Assembly: GCA_947599995.1 (NCBI GenBank)
Contig: CANQFW010000004.1
Location: forward strand, 1 to 32,349
Length of the DNA stretch: 32,349 nucleotides
Reading direction: 5' to 3'
Source: an uncultured Clostridia bacterium
Lineage (GTDB): Bacteria; Bacillota; Clostridia; TANB77; CAG-508
The notes under the pieces are model-generated. The model searched no databases, had not been told where the DNA came from, and saw only the letters and a program-made list of their open reading frames with translations. The first letter of the stretch is position 1. Each line of letters begins with the position of its first letter. This document shows positions 9,784 through 18,452 of this stretch, piece after piece. Made by a program: the position numbers and the translations under genes.

Positions 9784-10210
9784 CTTGAGTATCAGATGTA
9801 CTCATTGTCATATAATTAACCAACATCATCTTTTTTAAAACATAATCTGTTAGACAAGACTGCTCTAAATCTATAGCCTGTTTTGTTAATGTATCTTTTA
9901 TGTTATCAACCTGTTCTTGATTAATTATTATTAAAAATTCACATGAAGGCTTTTCCGGTTTCCAATATTTTGTATTAAAAAGATAACTTAGTCCATTTGT
10001 TAAGCTTTTGAAATCTCTCTCAATCCCAGCTACAGGATTTGTTAGTGTATCTAATAGATTATTTACGGTATCTGTTATTACATCTAATATTCCAGCAACT
10101 ATTGTAATAAGCATTATTACAACTAATATTAATGCTATAAGCGGTATCAATACTATTAATGAGGATTTGCTGTTGCTTACCTTTTCATTTCCTACAATAT
10201 TATTCATCAC
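9653..10210 (-). CDS. Membrane-anchor N-terminal part of the secretion-locus wall hydrolase (upstream half of the frameshifted gene)
   Basis: The frame opens at ATG 10210 and encodes one strong hydrophobic segment at about residues 18-45, then a soluble part. It remains protein-like up to FSYWEGDDDKKRKK. The last ~15 residues, after the A7 run (9688-9694), are read out of frame and end at a chance stop. Deleting one A would continue directly into the lysozyme/NlpC frame, giving a protein of about 1150 residues with an N-terminal membrane anchor, as is usual for such hydrolases in Gram-positive conjugation systems. It follows the VirB8/TcpC-like gene by 17 bases. It could be a separate small membrane protein, but the 131-base overlap and the nonsense ends of both frames argue against that. 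Confidence 0.7.
   Translation of the reverse strand: MMNNIVGNEKVSNSKSSLIVLIPLIALILVVIMLITIVAGILDVITDTVNNLLDTLTNPVAGIERDFKSLTNGLSYLFNTKYWKPEKPSCEFLIIINQEQVDNIKDTLTKQAIDLEQSCLTDYVLKKMMLVNYMTMSTSDTQVAIPISKEDYDKKENEGTFSYWEGDDDKKRKKRRILYVSLWNY
9688..9694 (-). other. A7 run (minus strand) at the frame break in the wall-hydrolase gene
   Basis: On the coding strand the run reads gg-AAAAAAA-ggc. The upstream frame needs a +1 shift here, equivalent to loss of one A, to enter the downstream frame. A -1 slip would give the wrong frame. Candidates are a sequencing or assembly indel, a real mutation (phase variation), or transcriptional slippage on the homopolymer. Confidence 0.65.
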
Positions 10211-10227
10211 TTCACCTCTTATCTAAT

Positions 10228-11175
10228 CTACATTTCTACTTTTATTTTTCCCCTATCAGCATAGTCTTCTTGATTTCTATATTTTGTTACATCTGTTACT
10301 ATGTCTGAGAACTCAATATATTTTGATTTTATAGATGTATCATAAGCTCTATTAAATCTTATTTTTAAAGTTCTAGTTACTCCGGAAGGTAATTCTAAAT
10401 ATAAATTTTTTATATCATTTTTCTGTGAATAATATTTAACATCATTTGCATCAACCATTGAAATACTTTTTAAACTCTGATCTGTATCTAATAAGATTTC
10501 AGAATCCGTAATATTTTTAATTTTTATAGTATAAACTTCATAATCCATATAAATGGTTTTATCTACGGCTAACGCCTCTGCACAATCTGAACTAGATTGT
10601 TTATTAATAGTTTCCTTTTTTATAAACCCATTTACATTTAATTTTATATCATCATCTGTAGTAACTACAGTTATATAATCTTGTCCTTTTTGACTACTTT
10701 CATAATTTCCCGTAGATAAAAAATCTTCGGTAAATCTAACTCTATATGTATGGTAATTATCTTCATTTATCCAACTTTGCAAATTATATTGCTTGTTTCC
10801 ATTAAATAATCCATTACAATATCTATTTTTAAATAATTCTACGGTTGGATACAACTCGTTCTTGCAATCATCTGATATTAATTTATATGCTTCTTCTTCA
10901 TTTCCATTATTACAATATTCTACAAATTTACTAATAAGATTATTATCCTCGCTATACTCATCATTCGTAACCTTATCTCCTGAAATCATTGTTTTTTGTG
11001 GATTATAAATAGAGATACTATTTTCTGTTTCAGTGTTTGTATCAGTTCTATTTAATACTGCCATAATCGATGCACCAATTAGACCAATAACAATTAGTAC
11101 TCCCATTACTTTTGCTATTTGTAATATTATTACTTTATTTTTTTTAAAAAACGAACTTAACCATCTACGAAACAT
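10228..11175 (-). CDS. VirB8/TcpC-like bitopic membrane protein of the secretion locus
   Basis: 315 residues. A short basic N-terminus (FRRWLSSFFKKNK) precedes one hydrophobic segment at about 15-42, then an extracytoplasmic region. Its first part (about 83-190) has the NTF2-like look of VirB8/TcpC family domains: helix LISKFVEYCNNGNEEEAYKLIS followed by strands ending in ITVVTTDDDIKLNVNGF. A second beta-rich part follows (about 200-300). VirB8-type proteins are bitopic assembly factors that tie the channel to extracellular parts. Minus-strand AGGAGAT sits 8 bases before the ATG. Its place between the VirB6-like and hydrolase genes matches Gram-positive conjugation operons. Fold-level inference only, since sequence identity in this family is low. 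Confidence 0.75.
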   Translation of the reverse strand: MFRRWLSSFFKKNKVIILQIAKVMGVLIVIGLIGASIMAVLNRTDTNTETENSISIYNPQKTMISGDKVTNDEYSEDNNLISKFVEYCNNGNEEEAYKLISDDCKNELYPTVELFKNRYCNGLFNGNKQYNLQSWINEDNYHTYRVRFTEDFLSTGNYESSQKGQDYITVVTTDDDIKLNVNGFIKKETINKQSSSDCAEALAVDKTIYMDYEVYTIKIKNITDSEILLDTDQSLKSISMVDANDVKYYSQKNDIKNLYLELPSGVTRTLKIRFNRAYDTSIKSKYIEFSDIVTDVTKYRNQEDYADRGKIKVEM

Positions 11176-11200
11176 ATTTAGTATCTCCTTTTTTATTTAC

Positions 11201-13693
11201 TTAATGATTTTCATTTGCATCTTCTCTTCTTTTAATTTCTAATTCAATAATCTGTTTCATCTCATCTCCAGCCTTATCTAATGTCTTTTGTTTTTTATCA
11301 GGGCTCATATTCATAATTCGTCCTACAACTTTATCTAAATCTTTAAGATTTTGAGGATCTTTTACTGAAATATGATGTGCCTCTAAATTTACTTTCATTT
11401 CCATTTGTCTATCCATATCTTTCAAATTAACATTAACAGATTGTTTTGCTCCATGAACTGCGTTAGCATAAGGCGCCCTATCTTTAATCGCTTGTTTGAC
11501 AATTTCGGAATTTATATTGTTTTTATCTACAATTAATTTCTTGCCATCTGGGCCAATCATTTCATACGATTTCGTTGGACTATTTTCAATTTCAAGTTTA
11601 ATTTTCTCGGTTATCTTATCTTCTGCCTTTAATCGCATTTTATTTTCCATTTTATCAGCTTTATTTTGGCTGTAGAAATCCTTAATTATTTCACTTGGTC
11701 CAACTATATTATGATCTTTTCCATGACTATATAAAGCATACATAGATTGAACATCTGTTATTCCATGTTTTACATATTGTTGTGACAAATCTTTTAAAAA
11801 TGCTTTAGCCTCTTCTTCAGCTTTTTGTTCTGCTTTAGCTTTATTTACATGACCGTTTTCATCTTTATAAATTTCTTCCCATTTATTTTGAAGACCTTTT
11901 TGATCTATTATATATTTAATATTATCCTTATTACTACTTATTAAGTTAACATTTGCTTCCGCTTTTGCTTTATTTCTTTCAGTTATTTCTTGAGCTATAA
12001 AACTATTTTTCCATGATGAATCTGGAGAAACCACTCCCATTCCCATTGTATCATGAAGTTCATGTAAACTTCCTCTTAGTTTCATCATGTTGTCAATACC
12101 TTCTGATGAAAATAGTGCTTTACCAGTAGCCCCAACTTTTGTATTGATAAACCTATTACCGGCCCTTTGAAATGCATTTCCTTTTAGATCTTGACTTAAT
12201 TCGCCTAGTTCATGTGTTTGAGTATCTATCTCATTTGGATTAGTTGAATTTGGACTTCCTACACCTTGTCCATTTGCACTACCTGGCTTAGGACTTCCTA
12301 TACCTTGTCCATCTGCATTAAATGGGGTAGCACTTCCTGGTCCTATTCCAGTTGGATTTTTTTGATCAGTTGCTCCTTGAAAAGCTCCTAAAGCACTTGG
12401 GTTAGATCCTATTCCATTTGCTTTTCCTGAAGCTTGCGAAACATTACTAGCAACTTGAACTGCTTTACCAGCTGCCTTTAAACCAACACTTGCTCCTCCT
12501 GTCGCTACTGCTCCTCCAATTGTAATAGCCAAATCTTTTATCACTCTACCTACCGCATCTATAGATGCTTTTCCATTTTCAAATGCAGCAGTACTTGCTA
12601 CTTTTCCATTCATATTAAATAAATCTCTTATATATTTTTCTGCAGGTCTTATCATTGACATAGCAATTAAGCAATATATCATATTAAAGGTTGTATCAAG
12701 TAAATCTAAACTTAGTCCAGAATCAGCATGTCCATTTGCAACCATTATAGGAATTATAATAAGAATATAAAAAACAATTACATGAAATGGTTGAATAAAG
12801 CAATTTACCAAAAACTCTTTAAACCATCTTTTATATATGTCTTTTCCATGGCCTCCCATAGCATAAAGTGCAGCTACAATTGGAGCTACAACTATTAATA
12901 TTGAAGTCCAAATTACCCTTTTAAAATATGAAATTGAAAATACTATTGTCAAATATGTAGTATATATATACATAAATGTTGCCATTACTTGTTGTACAAA
13001 ATCCCAAGATGACATAGCATTGTCTCTTAATATAGCAGAAATTGATTTATCTGCTGTTAAAGATTCAGCTAACGCTTGTGCTAATTTATCTGTTATATTA
13101 AATATTGTTATCATTATTAAATGCATAAATACTAAAAGTCCCATTGCTTTAAGCCAATCTGTTAGGTATGCTTTCCACTTCGATTGTTCTTGAGGATTAG
13201 ATGATGACAATACTATTCTTATACCAGTATATATTAAAAGGCATAATAAGACTACTGCACATACATTTCTTAATAAAACATACACACCAGCAACTGCCTT
13301 TCTTAAATATCCTATTGTTGAAGTCCCTACACCATTGACTGCAGTATCTAGTGTTGAAGTATTAACACCTCCTCCATCACCTACATCTATTGTATCAGAA
13401 GAAAATAGATTTGCTCTAAGTAATGGATATTTATTTGCAAAAATATATTCCGGACTCGCCAGAAAATTTGATATATTATCTCCACTAAAATCAATAAGCT
13501 CTGATACTCCTCCAAAAAAAATTGCTAATAATCCGTTTACGCCATCAGTCATCGTTATAAGTAAAGTATTAAGTGGCTTAAATATAATTCCTCCAAAGTC
13601 AAAACCATAAGAATATGACGGAATAATAGTATTAAATATAACCATAACAATAATAAAAATAATTAAAGTTTTTTTATTAAAAATTAGCTTCAT
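11201..13693 (-). CDS. VirB6/TrbL-like polytopic inner-membrane channel protein
   Basis: 830 residues. A hydrophobic N-terminal segment (about 9-28) may be a signal or first helix. Several more membrane helices follow up to about residue 355, including AVVLLCLLIYTGIRIVL, LLVFMHLIMITIF, a long double segment around SILIVVAPIVAALYAMGG, and HVIVFYILIIIPIMV. This TM layout with a long hydrophilic tail fits the VirB6/TrbL/CD3337-type channel proteins of conjugation systems. The tail starts with a Gly/Ser/Pro/Asn-rich linker carrying a 39-base repeat (GQGIGSP / GQGVGSP), then a charged, helix-rich region rich in Lys/Glu. AAGGAGAAAG precedes the ATG. It follows the pilin-like gene by 12 bases. Topology and context support the role; the tail's function is unknown. 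Confidence 0.82.
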   Translation of the reverse strand: MKLIFNKKTLIIFIIVMVIFNTIIPSYSYGFDFGGIIFKPLNTLLITMTDGVNGLLAIFFGGVSELIDFSGDNISNFLASPEYIFANKYPLLRANLFSSDTIDVGDGGGVNTSTLDTAVNGVGTSTIGYLRKAVAGVYVLLRNVCAVVLLCLLIYTGIRIVLSSSNPQEQSKWKAYLTDWLKAMGLLVFMHLIMITIFNITDKLAQALAESLTADKSISAILRDNAMSSWDFVQQVMATFMYIYTTYLTIVFSISYFKRVIWTSILIVVAPIVAALYAMGGHGKDIYKRWFKEFLVNCFIQPFHVIVFYILIIIPIMVANGHADSGLSLDLLDTTFNMIYCLIAMSMIRPAEKYIRDLFNMNGKVASTAAFENGKASIDAVGRVIKDLAITIGGAVATGGASVGLKAAGKAVQVASNVSQASGKANGIGSNPSALGAFQGATDQKNPTGIGPGSATPFNADGQGIGSPKPGSANGQGVGSPNSTNPNEIDTQTHELGELSQDLKGNAFQRAGNRFINTKVGATGKALFSSEGIDNMMKLRGSLHELHDTMGMGVVSPDSSWKNSFIAQEITERNKAKAEANVNLISSNKDNIKYIIDQKGLQNKWEEIYKDENGHVNKAKAEQKAEEEAKAFLKDLSQQYVKHGITDVQSMYALYSHGKDHNIVGPSEIIKDFYSQNKADKMENKMRLKAEDKITEKIKLEIENSPTKSYEMIGPDGKKLIVDKNNINSEIVKQAIKDRAPYANAVHGAKQSVNVNLKDMDRQMEMKVNLEAHHISVKDPQNLKDLDKVVGRIMNMSPDKKQKTLDKAGDEMKQIIELEIKRREDANENH
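12254..12340 (-). repeat. 39-bp repeat in the Gly/Pro-rich linker of the VirB6-like gene
   Basis: The word acttcct recurs at 12254, 12293 and 12332 on the plus strand, exactly 39 bases apart, with ccttgtccat conserved after the first two. It encodes 13-residue units centred on DGQGIGSP and NGQGVGSP that link the membrane part to the cytosolic tail. Confidence 0.7.
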
Positions 13694-13705
13694 AACTTTC
13701 TCCTT

Positions 13706-14107
13706 TTAATATAACCAATCACCATCTAAAATACTAAGTAATAATTTCCAAATTCCAAGTGCGCCTATAATTATAACACTTCCAATTAAGTAAATAATAA
13801 GGGCTTGTTTCGCCTTAGCCTTACCTTCTGCGCTAGTATACATTAGCCTTATTCCAAGTGTTACTCCAATTATAGCAATTACAAATATTCCAATACCAGT
13901 AAGTATTCCTGCTAAATCTTTAAAACCATCTACAGAGTGATTTAATTCATTTAGTGTAGTATTTTGATTTTCTTCTCCCATCTTCAACCAATTTTTTCCC
14001 TGCTCTGTAATACTGCCTTTAGTGTTTTTTGCAGCAAATACACTGTAACTATTGAATAATATTATAATTATAACCACAAACATCCATAGTACTTTTTTTA
14101 TCTTCAT
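13706..14107 (-). CDS. TrbC/VirB2-type pilin-like small membrane protein (paralog 1)
   Basis: 133 residues. A signal-like N-terminus ends in YSVFA-A, giving a plausible signal-peptidase site near residue 25. A polar stretch and two hydrophobic helices follow (about 66-90 and 100-125). The helices are joined by GIRLMYTSAEGKAKAKQALIIYLIG, which matches the loop of the two other pilin-like proteins of this locus (GIKYM-SS--EK). Type IV secretion pilins of the VirB2/TrbC group have exactly this plan: signal, two helices and a short basic loop. AAGGAGAG lies upstream of the ATG. It sits in the operon between paralog 2 and the VirB6-like gene. Confidence 0.8.
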   Translation of the reverse strand: MKIKKVLWMFVVIIIILFNSYSVFAAKNTKGSITEQGKNWLKMGEENQNTTLNELNHSVDGFKDLAGILTGIGIFVIAIIGVTLGIRLMYTSAEGKAKAKQALIIYLIGSVIIIGALGIWKLLLSILDGDWLY

Positions 14108-14134
14108 ATTGTTCTCTCCTTTTTTACAAACTAT

Positions 14135-14494
14135 TTAAAACAAATCTTTTGCAAAGTTGTAAATTAATTTTACTACTTCAACAATTGAAATCACCATTAT
14201 CGAACCAATTATATAATATATTAATACTTCCTTTTGTTGAGACTTTTCTTCTGCGCTACTTAACATATACTTTATTCCAATTATCATCAAACCAGCCACT
14301 GCTGCAAAAATGCCTATAGTCTGAATCATTCCCAAAATGCCATTTCCTAAATCATTAAACTGGCTATCTGCTGTAATACTATTAATAATTCCTGTATTTA
14401 TTTTGGCATACGCTGCACTATTTGTAATTAAAATAACTACTAATACTATAATAAATGTTACACAAACATATTTAATTATTTTTTTATTCCTCAT
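14135..14494 (-). CDS. TrbC/VirB2-type pilin-like small membrane protein (paralog 2)
   Basis: 119 residues from the ATG at 14494 (MRNKK). An ATG two codons earlier is too close to the GAGG core. The signal-like N-terminus ends in NSAAYA-K. Two helices follow (IGIFAAVAGLMIIGIKYML and VLIYYIIGSIMVISIVEVV), joined by SSAEEKSQQK. It is clearly paralogous to the genes at 13706-14107 and 18453-18827 and shares GIKYM-SS--EK with the latter. It opens the second half of the secretion operon after a 250-base gap that carries its own likely promoter. Confidence 0.8.
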   Translation of the reverse strand: MRNKKIIKYVCVTFIIVLVVILITNSAAYAKINTGIINSITADSQFNDLGNGILGMIQTIGIFAAVAGLMIIGIKYMLSSAEEKSQQKEVLIYYIIGSIMVISIVEVVKLIYNFAKDLF

Positions 14495-14588
14495 ATGCAT
14501 ACACCTCTATTACTATTTTACACCAAAAATGGTTTTTTTTCAATGATTTCAAGCAAAAAAGCTTAATTTTTGCATTTTTTGTTTTTCT

Positions 14589-14617
14589 ATTATAATGTAT
14601 AAAATATTTTTATACAC
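14589..14617 (-). promoter_or_regulatory. Probable promoter with a 21-bp palindrome, upstream of pilin-like paralog 2
   Basis: On the minus strand a perfect TATAAT (14594-14589) lies about 95 bases before the pilin-like start. Immediately upstream, overlapping the expected spacer and -35, is a palindrome with arms TGTATAAAA (14596-14604) and TTTTATACA (14608-14616) and a 3-base centre. No good TTGACA is seen at -35, so an activator or repressor may work through the palindrome. Confidence 0.55.
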
Positions 14618-14748
14618 TAATCTTTAAAAATATCCTTGCCTCTAGCATTCATTGTGGTAATTATCATTCAATTTAATTATATTGTCACACATGTATAAAC
14701 AATATCCCAACACCATAATCTTAAAAAAATCTGGTATCGGGTATTATT

Positions 14749-16704
14749 TTATTTATTAGCAAGTACATTCATATTAGTTTCTACGAATTCAAACTCTCTC
14801 TGGGTCGGACTAATCTGTATAATTGCAGTATCGGAACCCACTTTTAGTAACCCTTCCCCTTTGTTACATGTAATTAAAAAATCTGCCTCTCCTGAACTAA
14901 GTTTAAATACCTCTTTTAAATACTCTATTTCTGATTTATCTTGTGCCAAAAACAATTTTGTATCTGATGATGTTAATACTGCCTGTGCCTCTGGCTTTTC
15001 ATAAAAATCTTGAAATCTTTGAGAAATAATAGCAAGTGAAACATTTCTTTTTCTTGCACGTCTTGCCATTCTGTTTAAGAAGTCAACAGCTTCAGGATAT
15101 GGAAGCATCATCCATGCTTCATCTACTAAGACCCTTTTTTTAGAAGCTTTCTTTCTATCTTCACTATTTTTCTTTACATATTTTTCCCAAATCCATGAAA
15201 GAAGTATCTGCTGTGCTAAAGGTCTTGCAAATCTTTCTTCTAATTGAGATATATCTAAATTTATAAATGGTGCACCTTCTAATAGATCAAAAGTAGATTG
15301 TCCATCAAAATAAGCCATCTGTCCATTATACTCTCTTACATATTGTCTCATTACCTTTACTAAATAACTATAATGAAATCTATAATCCTCATTTGTATTA
15401 TCTTTTGCTTTTTGAATTATTCTTTTATACCAACTTCCAATTGTAGGCATTTTTTTCTTTTGTTTATACAAAGCTCCTTTTGATTGATTTTTTTCATTTA
15501 TCTCAAAAAGGCTTGCTGGATCTGCATTTATTCCTCTACTTTCATATTCTTCTGCTACAGACTCAGAAATAATTTGCTTTGTAAGCTCGTTAACTTCTTT
15601 ACTTTTTGTACTACCTTTGGCCATAGTAACAATAGCTTGTGTTACATCTTCTACCTTATTTTCAACATTTAGAACTTGTCTTTCCTTTCCTGTTACTTCA
15701 TCTCTTACTTTTTCTATTTCTATATCAAATAAATTAATTACTGTATTTGAAGTAGGACTTATTATTACATTTATTCCACCTAATGCCTCAGCTACACTTT
15801 GATACTCTCCTTCCGCATCTAGTGCTAAGCTTTGTATTCCCATAAGAATGCAAGACCTAGATGTTAAAACTTTCATTGTAACAGACTTACCTGCTCCTGA
15901 CTTAGCAAATACAACCATATTATAATTTGCAAGAGTATTACTAAAATTATCAAATAAAATTGGTACCCCTGTTTGCTTATTAAATCCCAAAGGAATTCCA
16001 TTTTCATGACCAACCTCTGACATGGTAAAAGGAAACACTGTAGACATAGATGCACGATCAAAAGAATGTATCTTTTTTAGTTTATCATCTGATAAAGGTA
16101 CATTGCTTTTAAAAGCCTCTTCCTGTAATCCCCATGCCGATTTTATATTAACCAGAGATTTAGCCATTTCCCTAGATAGCAATTTAGTTAATCTATCTAA
16201 ATCATGTAAATTATATGCAAATAATGTAGAAACAATAGATGCATTAAACATTTTATTAAATCCCGCAGCAATCTCATCTCTTAATTGTACTGCCTCTGCT
16301 TTTTTTTGTGCTAATAGGCTTTCTCTGTTTATATTTCCTTTATCTGCAGCAACAATCCTTTCTGTTTCTAGTTCATTAATTTGCCTATTTAAATTTGTTT
16401 GAGATGTTGACTCATGAATTGGATATATATAAAGAGACGTGTTTATATCTCCAAACTCATACATATTTCTAAGCAAATATGGAAAAGTTGCCATTCTAGG
16501 CAAGTTTGCAACAAAGAAACTTCTTGCATATCTTGTCCCTTCTGAAATAATCTCTAAATGGTCAATATTTGAAGCATCTATTCCAGATGGAGCAATTAAT
16601 TGTTTTATCGTTTTAGGCTTAAGTGACACATATTGATCTTCTCTATATTCTTCTTCATCATTTTTTTCCATTTTTTCTTCTTGTTTTTTCTTCTTTTTGA
16701 ACAT
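14749..16704 (-). CDS. VirB4-type secretion ATPase
   Basis: 651 residues. This is the motor ATPase of the type IV secretion-like locus. Residues ~40-240 resemble the VirB4/TrbE N-terminal region (RYARSFFVANLPR, a Gln/Glu/Lys-rich helix, and LFAYNLHDLDRLTKLL). The RecA-like domain has Walker A AKSGAGKS at 267-274 (K273), LALDAEGEYQSVAEALGG after it, and Walker B RVLVDEAWMM (D528, E529), followed by RRARKRNVSLAIISQRFQDF, a VirB4 hallmark. There are no membrane segments, so it is presumably peripheral on the inner face. AAGGAGGAG lies upstream of the ATG. Its start overlaps the end of the TraC-like gene by 47 bases, implying translational coupling. VirB4 proteins are essential for pilus biogenesis and transfer in all conjugation-type systems. 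Confidence 0.92.
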   Translation of the reverse strand: MFKKKKKQEEKMEKNDEEEYREDQYVSLKPKTIKQLIAPSGIDASNIDHLEIISEGTRYARSFFVANLPRMATFPYLLRNMYEFGDINTSLYIYPIHESTSQTNLNRQINELETERIVAADKGNINRESLLAQKKAEAVQLRDEIAAGFNKMFNASIVSTLFAYNLHDLDRLTKLLSREMAKSLVNIKSAWGLQEEAFKSNVPLSDDKLKKIHSFDRASMSTVFPFTMSEVGHENGIPLGFNKQTGVPILFDNFSNTLANYNMVVFAKSGAGKSVTMKVLTSRSCILMGIQSLALDAEGEYQSVAEALGGINVIISPTSNTVINLFDIEIEKVRDEVTGKERQVLNVENKVEDVTQAIVTMAKGSTKSKEVNELTKQIISESVAEEYESRGINADPASLFEINEKNQSKGALYKQKKKMPTIGSWYKRIIQKAKDNTNEDYRFHYSYLVKVMRQYVREYNGQMAYFDGQSTFDLLEGAPFINLDISQLEERFARPLAQQILLSWIWEKYVKKNSEDRKKASKKRVLVDEAWMMLPYPEAVDFLNRMARRARKRNVSLAIISQRFQDFYEKPEAQAVLTSSDTKLFLAQDKSEIEYLKEVFKLSSGEADFLITCNKGEGLLKVGSDTAIIQISPTQREFEFVETNMNVLANK

Positions 16705-17863
16705 TCTTTTTCTCCTCCTTTCCTTTTTGATACTTTTCTAGTTTCTCCATGGCAATTTGTGTAATTTCCTCTCCTAAATATTGTTCATTTTCTTTAACTA
16801 TATTTTTAGCTAATTTATCAATTAAACTTTCAATACTCTCTTCTTTCTCTTTAACTTCTTTAGCCTTTTCGCTTCTAGCATAACTAACTGCATCTTCAGC
16901 TTGTATTAAAGCCTTTTTCTCAATTTCATTATTTATAGCCTGCATTTTTCTTTCTAAAATATCTGATGTTTGAACATATAACTGGTCATATTCTGCACTT
17001 ACTGCCTTATTTACTCCAAATGTTTCCGATTCGTCTCTATTATAGGCATTATATAATAAATCTGCTAACTCATAAGAGTTTATTATTCTACCCAACACAC
17101 CTGTTGTAGACAAAGCTCTAATCATTGATTGACATTTAGTATATAGTTCTGAAAAAGCAATATCCTTAATTTCTGATTTACTATATAAATCTTCATCTGC
17201 ATCTACCGATGAGTAAAAATATGTTACTATTATGTAATACTTCTTTTTAAGAATATTTTTATTCAAACTCATATTTTCCGTATTTTTTATTATATCTTTT
17301 CCATACTCATATAAATTTTGTTGCCTTATTACTTCCATTCTTTTATCATCTAATTCCTTTTGGGAATATTGCCCTGATTTCACCATTTGATTATATTCAG
17401 ACTGCTTATTAATAAAATTGTTCTCTATTTCTTTTACTTTCTCTCTATAATTTACAAGGCTCCTTTCTAAGTTTATTGTTCTTGTTTGAATGTATATTTG
17501 TATGGTACTTGTAAGTGTATTTAGAAACTGTATAAATCCACTCTCTACGGATGTTTTTTCCATTTCAGACATTAAATCATAATTTATTCCTTGGCATTCA
17601 ATAGCCATTAAATACTTTTTCCCTTTTTTTTGAACAATCATATTGTCCTCTATTCCCTCAAAGTCCATAAAGTCAAAGACTGACTTTATTTTATAACCTT
17701 TAGTTGCTGCTTCTTTTTTTTCCGAACCACTATTAATAATCTCATTATCGTTGTATTTTTGATTATTTTGTCTTACCCTTCGTACTATGTATACGCATAG
17801 CAAAACCATAAGTACAACAAAAAAGAATATCAAGAGTAAAAAAAGCACACGAACATCACTCAT
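16658..17863 (-). CDS. Membrane-anchored TraC/VirB4-N-terminal-like protein with coiled coil
   Basis: 401 residues from the ATG at 17863, which has AAGGAGG 9 bases upstream and an ATGAGTGA overlap with the PrgI stop. One N-terminal hydrophobic helix (about 5-28) is followed by a soluble region: IVQKKGKKYLMAIECQGINYDLMSEME, then FIQFLNTLTSTIQIYIQTR. That resembles the front half of VirB4 N-terminal domains and the TraC-like proteins that sit beside PrgI and VirB4 in many Gram-positive and Patescibacterial clusters. A Lys/Glu/Gln coiled-coil insert and YYIIVTYFYSS follow. The C-terminus is a long Glu/Lys coiled coil. It has no Walker motifs, so it is not an ATPase. It probably docks the ATPase to the membrane. 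Confidence 0.8.
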   Translation of the reverse strand: MSDVRVLFLLLIFFFVVLMVLLCVYIVRRVRQNNQKYNDNEIINSGSEKKEAATKGYKIKSVFDFMDFEGIEDNMIVQKKGKKYLMAIECQGINYDLMSEMEKTSVESGFIQFLNTLTSTIQIYIQTRTINLERSLVNYREKVKEIENNFINKQSEYNQMVKSGQYSQKELDDKRMEVIRQQNLYEYGKDIIKNTENMSLNKNILKKKYYIIVTYFYSSVDADEDLYSKSEIKDIAFSELYTKCQSMIRALSTTGVLGRIINSYELADLLYNAYNRDESETFGVNKAVSAEYDQLYVQTSDILERKMQAINNEIEKKALIQAEDAVSYARSEKAKEVKEKEESIESLIDKLAKNIVKENEQYLGEEITQIAMEKLEKYQKGKEEKKNVQKEEKTRRKNGKK

Positions 17864-18200
17864 CGTCCTTTTCCTCCTTTGCATATACATAAATTTTCTT
17901 TCCTTTTATCTTAAATTTTATAGCTCTTTTTATTACCTCATCTATATTTGCCCCTGCTGTCTTTCTTGTTACTTCGAATGTATCTATTTCAGGTATCTTA
18001 AATGTGCCTATTGAAAATCCTATAAATCCAAATATTGCTATAAATGCTATTCCTATAGTAAATTTTATTTTTGAAAAAATCAGAAAAAAAGGTATCCCAA
18101 CTATCGCACCGATAAACGTATAACCTAATGCCTTCCATGAAAATATCATTAATATTCTGCTTTCTCCACCAGTATCTCTTGGTATTTTATATGTTCCCAT
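17856..18200 (-). CDS. PrgI-family inner-membrane protein
   Basis: 114 residues from the ATG at 18200. GGAGG lies 8 bases upstream, and an ATG five codons further out lacks a site. It starts MGTYKIPRD, the usual PrgI opening. Two membrane helices follow (about 23-43 and 46-64) and then a cytosolic tail with FKIPEIDTFEVTRKTAGANIDEVIKRAIKFK. PrgI proteins accompany VirB4 in Gram-positive conjugation systems and are counted among VirB3-like partners. It is the first gene of the main secretion operon and overlaps the next by 8 bases. Length and topology match the family. Confidence 0.88.
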   Translation of the reverse strand: MGTYKIPRDTGGESRILMIFSWKALGYTFIGAIVGIPFFLIFSKIKFTIGIAFIAIFGFIGFSIGTFKIPEIDTFEVTRKTAGANIDEVIKRAIKFKIKGKKIYVYAKEEKDDE

Positions 18201-18229
18201 GCCTATTACCTCCAATTTCTCTACGTATC

Positions 18230-18259
18230 ATTATAACAAAATTTAGGTTTTATTGTAAA
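18230..18259 (-). promoter_or_regulatory. Promoter of the secretion operon (PrgI-TraC-VirB4)
   Basis: Minus-strand -35 TTTACA (18259-18254), an 18-base spacer and a perfect TATAAT (18235-18230), about 30 bases before the PrgI start codon. Good match to a vegetative sigma-A promoter. Confidence 0.75.
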
Positions 18260-18388
18260 GTTTTTGGGAAAAAAAGAAAAAATTTAATATTTTTGTAACA
18301 TTGATGTAATATTTTTGTAATACTTAGAAATACTATTCTTGTAATTTTATTCAAAAAAATTAGCAACTTATTTTTAAAAAACAGTTTT

Positions 18389-18428
18389 AAGGCTACCTAA
18401 AAGTACAAATATACTTTTAGATAGCCTT
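18389..18428 (-). terminator. Terminator (possibly partial) after the pilin gene 18453-18827
   Basis: Arms AAGGCTACCTAAAAGTA (18389-18405) and TACTTTTAGATAGCCTT (18412-18428) pair over 17 positions with one mismatch around a 6-base loop. On the minus strand T-rich sequence (aaaactgtttttt) follows. It isolates the pilin transcript from the PrgI operon, which has its own promoter just downstream. Confidence 0.85.
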
Positions 18429-18452
18429 ACTATAAAAATTATGTTATAATGT

